Below are positions 52,831 through 57,447 of a DNA stretch of 57,447 nucleotides, piece after piece. Source of the stretch: VFKU01 sp964411925 (GTDB lineage: Bacteria; Hydrogenedentota; Hydrogenedentia; Hydrogenedentales; GCA-2746185). The position numbers were made by a program, and so were the translations under genes. Under the pieces are notes generated by a model. That model saw nothing but the letters and a program-made list of their open reading frames with translations, had not been told where the DNA came from and ran no database searches. Each line of letters starts with the position of its first letter. Position 1 is the first letter of the stretch. The DNA lies in the NCBI GenBank assembly GCA_964411925.1, contig CAYPNI010000009.1, positions 1-57,447 of the forward strand, in the 5' to 3' direction.

Positions 52831-53616
52831 TCAGTGTGCATCCCCACAAGGTTGAACCAATGATTCGCCGAGCGCCTCGCGGAGCGGATCGAAATCCCGG
52901 CCCGCGAACCCCAGGTGCGAATGCCGCCGCCACCCCTCCGCCAGGGTGAACCGCCCCGACCTTCGGCCGATTTTCCGCGCCGACTCCTCCATCGCGAGCA
53001 GGTAGCTGTCGAGTCCCTGGGTCCGATCGAGCCATTCCCTCTGGCTCGCGTGGCACGCGAGCGAGTTCCGCTTGGTCTCGAATGCGGACGCGATGTCCAC
53101 GAAGAAGTCGGGCGCGATCGCTTCTCGCAGCGGGCCTTCCAGCCCCCAGGGAAGCGCGTGATACACCGCGACGGGGCCGGGCACGGGCGGGCGCGGCGGA
53201 TCGGTGACGAAATTCGGAAACGATCGCACGAAGGCCGCCGTGACGCCGAGCCGACACGCGTTCGTGTGGTCTTCCATGTAGTCCAGCGGCGATTGCAACA
53301 GCACGATGGCCGGCGCGACATCGCGCACCACCGCGGCCACTTTACGCAGGAGCGATTCGTTGTAGAAGATTTCGAGGTCCCGCGCGATCGGCGGGTGCAA
53401 CATTGCGCCGAGTATCGCGGCAGACGCCTGTGCCTCCGCCAGGCGGCGTCTCGCAGTCTCGGCCGCGGATTGCGTCATCGAGCCGCAGGAACCGTCCGCG
53501 ATGTTCATCACATGCAGCGCGTACCCCGTTCGCCCCAGAAGCACGAGCGTGCCGGCCATCATCAGTTCGATGTCGTCCGGGTGCGCGGCGATCGCCAGCG
53601 CGGCAGGCTGATCCAA
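52831..53616 (-). CDS. PIG-L/LmbE-family N-deacetylase
   Basis: 261 residues from a TTG at 53616 preceded by AAAGGAAA; an upstream reading frame to 53934 is Arg-rich and non-coding. Zn-binding AHPDDIE near the N terminus and the distal His in DYMEDHTNA identify the LmbE/PIG-L fold, which deacetylates N-acetylglucosaminyl groups. It precedes the NagB-like gene with no gap, so the pair probably deacetylates an amino-sugar and then isomerises or deaminates it. Promoter region is shared with the divergent Gfo/Idh gene. Confidence 0.88.
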   Translation of the reverse strand: MDQPAALAIAAHPDDIELMMAGTLVLLGRTGYALHVMNIADGSCGSMTQSAAETARRRLAEAQASAAILGAMLHPPIARDLEIFYNESLLRKVAAVVRDVAPAIVLLQSPLDYMEDHTNACRLGVTAAFVRSFPNFVTDPPRPPVPGPVAVYHALPWGLEGPLREAIAPDFFVDIASAFETKRNSLACHASQREWLDRTQGLDSYLLAMEESARKIGRRSGRFTLAEGWRRHSHLGFAGRDFDPLREALGESLVQPCGDAH

Positions 53617-53619
53617 AGT

Positions 53620-53638
53620 GTTTCCTTTCGCGGGAAAC
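53620..53638. promoter_or_regulatory. palindrome between PIG-L and Gfo/Idh genes
   Basis: GTTTCC-N7-GGAAAC, perfect 6-base arms, overlapping the PIG-L ribosome site (GGAAAC on the minus strand) and lying just upstream of a TATAGT -10-like box for the divergent gene (53645-53650). Could be an operator for both; weak evidence. Confidence 0.35.
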
Positions 53639-53705
53639 CGGAAGTATAGTCTCGGATTCGGATGCAGTCCACGCACGGATCCACCTCGAAAGGAACCACG
53701 ACTCG

Positions 53706-54734
53706 ATGAGAACCCTTGGCGTAGGCATCGTCGGCACCGGCTGGGTCTCGGGTGAGCACGTTCGCGCATTCGAAACGAACCCGCACACCAAGGTGGTCGC
53801 GCTGTGCGGCCGCACGAAAGACGGCGCCCGGGCCAAGGCGGCCGAGTGCGGAATCGACTGCGCGATCTACGACGACTACGCAGCGATGCTCCGGCACGAC
53901 GGGCTCGACATCGTCGCGATTGCGACCCCGCCAAACCTGCACCGCGACGAAGCGGTCGCCGCCGCGCGCGCGGGCAAGCACCTGATGCTCGAGAAGGCGA
54001 TGGCGGTCACGCTGCAGGACGCTCGGGACATCCGCGACGCCGTGCGCGAGACGAAGGTCAAGTCGGTCGTGAGCTTCGTGCTCCGGTGGAACCCGCTGTT
54101 CGAGATCATCAAGCGACAGCTCGGCGGCGGCGCGATCGGCAACGTGTTTTATGGCGAAGTGGATTATTTCCACGGCATCGGCCCGTGGTACGGCCAATAC
54201 GGCTGGAACGTCAAAAAGGCGGTCGGCGGCAGTTCGCTGCTCTCCGCGGGGTGTCACGCGATGGACGCGCTGCGGTGGTTCATGGGCGGGGACGTCGCCG
54301 AGGTCTATCAACTCGCCACGGCCGGCAAGGGCAAGGACTTCGCGGCCTACGAATATGCGCCGACCACGGTGACCGTGCTGAAGTTCGCGGATGGCCGCAT
54401 CGGCAAAGTCGCCTCGTGCATCGAGTGCATCCAGCCCTACGTCTTCTCGATCAACCTCGTCGGCACCGAAGGCACGATCCGCAACAACCGAATCTTTTCA
54501 CGGACGGATTTCCCCGGGCAAACCGGCTGGGTCGAAGTGCCGACTATCCTTCCCGACAGCGGCGACGTCAGCCATCATCCCTTCCAGGGCGAAGTCGATC
54601 ATCTCGTCGAGTGCATCCGGAACGACGCCGAATCCCACGTCAACGTCGCCGACGCCTACAAAACCCACGAACTCGTGTTCGCCGCTGACCTCTCCGGCCA
54701 GACCGGAAAACCCGTGGCCCTGCCGCTGCCGTAG
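53706..54734 (+). CDS. Gfo/Idh/MocA-family NAD(P)-dependent oxidoreductase
   Basis: 342 residues from the ATG at 53706. The Rossmann motif GVGIVGTGWVSGEHV and the EKAMAVTLQDA segment (the EKP motif with Ala for Pro) mark the Gfo/Idh/MocA family; the C-terminal alpha/beta domain follows, with a candidate catalytic His in SAGCHAMDALRWF. These enzymes oxidise sugars or sugar derivatives. Divergent from a PIG-L/NagB-like pair, suggesting a shared amino-sugar or uronate-type pathway. Confidence 0.9.
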   Translation: MRTLGVGIVGTGWVSGEHVRAFETNPHTKVVALCGRTKDGARAKAAECGIDCAIYDDYAAMLRHDGLDIVAIATPPNLHRDEAVAAARAGKHLMLEKAMAVTLQDARDIRDAVRETKVKSVVSFVLRWNPLFEIIKRQLGGGAIGNVFYGEVDYFHGIGPWYGQYGWNVKKAVGGSSLLSAGCHAMDALRWFMGGDVAEVYQLATAGKGKDFAAYEYAPTTVTVLKFADGRIGKVASCIECIQPYVFSINLVGTEGTIRNNRIFSRTDFPGQTGWVEVPTILPDSGDVSHHPFQGEVDHLVECIRNDAESHVNVADAYKTHELVFAADLSGQTGKPVALPLP

Positions 54735-54812
54735 AACGTCACACTGCGCCAAACTCATCGACGGAAAGTGCGACTTAAATCGAGTTCGGTCCTCAATCCA
54801 AGTCTTTCTTTG

Positions 54813-54844
54813 CCTACTTTCTTTCTTCTCAGAAAGAAAGTAGG
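54813..54844. terminator. 14-bp perfect hairpin abutting the tRNA-Sec 3' end
   Basis: Arms of 14 bases, perfectly complementary, closed by a 4-base loop (left arm CCTACTTTCTTTCT). It touches the CCA end of the tRNA gene directly. No T-run follows on either strand, so it may be a bidirectional or Rho-assisted terminator, or a processing structure. It lies 78 bases after the Gfo/Idh stop. Confidence 0.45.
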
Positions 54845-54939
54845 TGGCGGAGACGGATGGGAATCGAACCCACCAATCCCGCGTGGCGGGATTCACCGGT
54901 TTTGAAGACCGGGGGAGCCACCAGGCCCCGTTCGTCTCC
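54845..54939 (-). tRNA. selC: tRNA-Sec (anticodon UCA), CCA encoded
   Basis: 95 nucleotides. The acceptor stem is GGAGACG-A with CGTCTCC, discriminator G73 and an encoded CCA. The anticodon loop CTTCAAA carries TCA at 54905-54903, which reads UGA. The variable arm is long, with the stem AATCCCG/CGGGATT, and the T-arm has TTCGATT. The size and the long variable arm match tRNA-Sec, not tRNA-Ser, whose gene would have a different anticodon. A -10-like TACAGT (54951-54946) sits six bases upstream of the 5' end. It follows selB in the same direction. Confidence 0.95.
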
Positions 54940-55067
54940 GCGCGTACTGTAGCAGACGGCACCCGGTTCAGGATTTCGTGGAACCGCGGTTGCGCGGCGC
55001 AAACCACCCCGTCGAATCGATGACTGCGGGTTGCCGCCGGGACGGCGGCGCTACGATAGTGGCGGCG

Positions 55068-56813
55068 CTACGACTGCGCAGTCGCGTCGCGGCGGACAAA
55101 CTCGCGCACGTCCCCCCGGCGGCGTGTGAAACGCTCGGCATCCAGGTGTTCGAGGAGCGGAATCAGGAATTTCCGCGAGAGACCCAGCGCGGCCTTGGCG
55201 TCCGGCGTCGAGAACCTTCCGCGTTCGCCAAACTCCGACTCCAACGCGGCGCGAGCCTGCGCGAGCGCGTCGCGGTGGAAGACGACGGCATTCGCGGGCG
55301 TGTGTGCTTTGCCTTGCGCATAGGTCGGCACGAGCTGACCGCCATCAACCAGGTGCCGATACGCGCGATTGCGCGCGGGATCGCGCCCGACGACGTCGGT
55401 CACGGACGGAGGCTCCAGACCGCCGGAGCGAAACGCGGTTTCAATCTCGACCGCCGTGATGCGTGTCGGTTCGTCCAATTCCGGGACCGATGCGCGCGCG
55501 GCCGCGAGTTTCTCGGCCTGTGCGCGGGGGATCAGTTGGCCGTCGGCAATCGCGACGAGTCCCAGGCGCTCCGCAGCAGCGGCGACATCGCGCGGCGCGT
55601 ATCGGTTCAGCGTCGCGAAACGCCGGGAATCCAGCGATTCCGGCGCGGCTTCAGCCACCCGCATCGCCAACACCTCGGCAACGTCGTTCCGCGCGAGCGT
55701 GTTCAGCGCAGCGACCGATTCCGGCCTGCGCGGCCGCCGGCGAGTCCTTCCGCCGAGAAACACACCGCCGCCGATGGTCGCCACCGGCGTGATCGTCCTG
55801 AGCACGAACCGTTCGCGCGCCAGAAACGGCACGGGCGTGTCCGCGTGCAACTGCGCCACGCACTCGCCACCCGGCTCCAGCGCGTCACGATCGAGCAAGC
55901 GAACGCGAACCTGCGCTTCAGTCGTGCCAAAGAGCAGCCGCACACGCTCACCGTCACGCAATGGTGCGTCTGCCGAGGTTAGCAACGTCATCGACACGTC
56001 CAGCAATGGTGACGGAGCAATCGAACCCGGCGTCGCGAGCGCCATGCCGCGGCCCAGCGCCGATTTCTCGACGCCGCGCAGGTTGACGGCCGTGCGGCTC
56101 CCGGGCAGGCCGCGCGTCACGGATTCAGCGTGCGACTCGATCTGGCGCACACGCGCGCGGCTGTCGCCGGGATAGATCTGTACTTCGTCCCCTTCGCCGA
56201 GCGCGCCGCGCCGCAGCGTGCCGGTCACGACCGTGCCGAACCCGGTCATGGAAAACGCGCGGTCAATGGGAAGATACGCCATGCCCTCGTCGGTCTGCGG
56301 CAATGCCTCGGCAACGAAACCGCTCAGCGCGGCACGCAGCGGGTCGAGGCCCTGTCCGGTAACGGCTGAGGTTTCAACCACGGGAGCGTTTGCCAGGAAC
56401 GAGCCGGCGACAAGCTCGGCAATTTCGCCCCGGGCGCGTGTGACTGCCGCGGCATCCGCCGTGTCGCACTTTGTGATCGCCACGATCCCGCCGGGCACGC
56501 CGAGGATGCGCGCGATGTCGAAGTGTTCACGCGTCTGAGGCTTAACGCCTTCGTTGGCGTCCACGACGAGCAGGACCGCGCGAATACCCGTCGCACCGGA
56601 AATCATCGTGCGCACGAATCGCTCGTGGCCGGGCACGTCGATCAACGCCACGCGGCCCCCGGGCAGGACGACATCTGCGAACCCGAGCACGATCGAAATC
56701 CCACGCTCGCGCTCCTCCTTGAGGCGATCCGTTTCGATGCCGGTCAACGCCCGGACCAGCGCGGTCTTGCCGTGGTCCACGTGACCCAGCACGCCCGCGG
56801 TCAGGTAGTTCAT
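55068..56813 (-). CDS. selB: selenocysteine-specific elongation factor SelB
   Basis: 581 residues. GTPase motifs are GHVDHGKTALV, DVPGHERFV and TKCD; beta-barrel domains 2 and 3 follow, and the C-terminal 220 residues are winged-helix repeats (e.g. FATLNRYAPRDVAAAAERLG, and FSTPDAKAALGLSRKFLIPLLEHLDAE near the end) that bind the SECIS hairpin. It delivers Sec-tRNA to UGA codons. The length is close to the usual 600 to 640. Its ATG overlaps the selA stop by four bases (ATGA), so translation is coupled. A 13-base direct repeat spans its stop codon. Confidence 0.97.
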   Translation of the reverse strand: MNYLTAGVLGHVDHGKTALVRALTGIETDRLKEERERGISIVLGFADVVLPGGRVALIDVPGHERFVRTMISGATGIRAVLLVVDANEGVKPQTREHFDIARILGVPGGIVAITKCDTADAAAVTRARGEIAELVAGSFLANAPVVETSAVTGQGLDPLRAALSGFVAEALPQTDEGMAYLPIDRAFSMTGFGTVVTGTLRRGALGEGDEVQIYPGDSRARVRQIESHAESVTRGLPGSRTAVNLRGVEKSALGRGMALATPGSIAPSPLLDVSMTLLTSADAPLRDGERVRLLFGTTEAQVRVRLLDRDALEPGGECVAQLHADTPVPFLARERFVLRTITPVATIGGGVFLGGRTRRRPRRPESVAALNTLARNDVAEVLAMRVAEAAPESLDSRRFATLNRYAPRDVAAAAERLGLVAIADGQLIPRAQAEKLAAARASVPELDEPTRITAVEIETAFRSGGLEPPSVTDVVGRDPARNRAYRHLVDGGQLVPTYAQGKAHTPANAVVFHRDALAQARAALESEFGERGRFSTPDAKAALGLSRKFLIPLLEHLDAERFTRRRGDVREFVRRDATAQS

Positions 56814-57447
56814 GAACGCAGGGACGACAGCGCGGCCTGAATGAGCGGAAGATCGTCGTCACTAACCGTCCGCGCGTGCAGCAGAACAGATCCATCGGCG
56901 ATGCGCGCCACTACCGGCGGATCCGCTCGCCGCAAGGCCGCGTGCAGATCATCGGCCCGGCGCGCAGCATCTGCCACGACCACGGCAATGTCCTCGACGG
57001 CTTCACCCGGCAACGACCCGCCACCGGCAAACGCCTTCGCCGAATGGAGCGACACCCCAAATCCGTGGCCGCGAAATACCTCTGCGATACTCCGGGCGCG
57101 GGCTTCGACGTGCGCAAGCGGTTCCGAAAGCATCCGACAGACTGGTATGCGCTCGGCGAGCGTCTCCGGGTTCAGGTACGCGCGCAACGTCGCCTCAAGC
57201 GCGGCGAGTGTCATCTTGTCCACACGGAGCGCGCGATACAGCGGGTTCTGCTTCATGCGCGCAATGATCTCCGTGCTACCGGCGGCGATTCCGGCCTGCG
57301 GACCGCCAAGGAGCTTGTCACCGCTGAACGTGACCACGTCCATCCCCGCAGCAACCGCTTCCTGCACGGTCGGCTCCGCAGGCAGACCGAATCGCGTCAG
57401 GTCGATCAACGTGCCGCTGCCGAGGTCTTCAATCGCGACCAGATCGT
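56810..57447 (-). CDS. selA: L-seryl-tRNA(Sec) selenium transferase, C-terminal part (5' end outside window)
   Basis: The frame is open to the window edge; the TTG at 57409 is not a start but lies inside the coding region, since codons before it read DLVAIEDLGSGT. Visible are the SelA segment DLGSGTLIDLTRFGLPAEP and the PLP lysine in TFSGDKLLGGPQAG, then the C-terminal domain. SelA converts seryl- to selenocysteinyl-tRNA(Sec) with selenophosphate. About 212 residues are present, so roughly the C-terminal half. It is first in the run selA-selB-tRNA-Sec. Confidence 0.96.
   Translation of the reverse strand, partial: DLVAIEDLGSGTLIDLTRFGLPAEPTVQEAVAAGMDVVTFSGDKLLGGPQAGIAAGSTEIIARMKQNPLYRALRVDKMTLAALEATLRAYLNPETLAERIPVCRMLSEPLAHVEARARSIAEVFRGHGFGVSLHSAKAFAGGGSLPGEAVEDIAVVVADAARRADDLHAALRRADPPVVARIADGSVLLHARTVSDDDLPLIQAALSSLRS

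Noticed and set aside
52842..53321. N-terminal extension of the NagB-like gene
   Set aside because: The Arg/Ser-rich stretch is the shadow of the PIG-L gene; NagB homology begins near MAINLLTTLKG.

Overview
This is a high-GC bacterial window, probably from a metagenome-assembled genome: a 100-N scaffold gap is flanked by an identical 55-bp sequence on both sides. The gene mix includes DUF1080 glycoside-type proteins, FG-GAP proteins, a PIG-L/NagB-like pair next to a Gfo/Idh/MocA oxidoreductase, an ECF sigma factor beside a transmembrane Ser/Thr kinase, a cyclase-kinase-WD40 giant and selenocysteine genes. It resembles Candidatus Hydrogenedentota or a neighbouring PVC-like lineage. That assignment rests on recognising families, not on a marker-gene tree.

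Layout. 1-3.1 kb: two alpha/beta hydrolases, the second fused to FG-GAP repeats. 3.2-8.6 kb, minus strand: an HDOD response regulator, then a nitrogen module (PII, ammonium transporter, sigma-54 activator) with two very good sigma-54 promoters and a paired palindromic enhancer. 8.7-11.3 kb: an operon of a lipase and two exported unknowns. 11.5-17.8 kb: rpsT, DUF6454-like, cupin, DUF1080, Rieske, then an overlapping arylsulfotransferase-like/SGNH/unknown trio containing the scaffold gap. 17.8-20.6 kb: a Hel308/Ski2-type helicase with an OmpR-type winged helix at its C terminus, behind a strong promoter whose spacer is an 18-bp palindrome with LexA-like geometry. 21-26.8 kb: ECF sigma factor, Zn-ribbon/PDZ/multi-TM/GAF/Ser-Thr kinase, Tat-signal protein and class I isoprenoid-synthase-like protein. 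This is the best candidate here for an undescribed system. 26.8-33 kb: exported DraG-like hydrolase, HTH-receiver protein, cyclase-kinase-WD40 protein.

33-39.6 kb: rpoN, divergent from an MBL-fold hydrolase with abutting -35 boxes, then a PocR-AraC regulator and an RsbW/RsbV/RsbU-type partner-switching cassette. 40-42.9 kb, minus strand: a membrane protein-handling operon (TPR, signal peptidase I, rhomboid, membrane J-protein). 43-46.7 kb: MarR, an adaptor without a pump, and a receiver-PAS-GGDEF protein. 46.9-57.4 kb: thioesterase plus an NADH-dehydrogenase-like/SelD fusion, a polytopic membrane protein, PIG-L/NagB-like/Gfo-Idh genes, then tRNA-Sec, selB and partial selA.

Two themes tie the window together. 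First, sigma-54 control: rpoN, an activator and two sigma-54 promoters lie within 28 kb. Second, selenocysteine synthesis: selA, selB, the tRNA and selD lie within 10 kb, although no selenoprotein gene was recognised. All coordinates come from reading the sequence; no homology search was run, so family names are motif-based.
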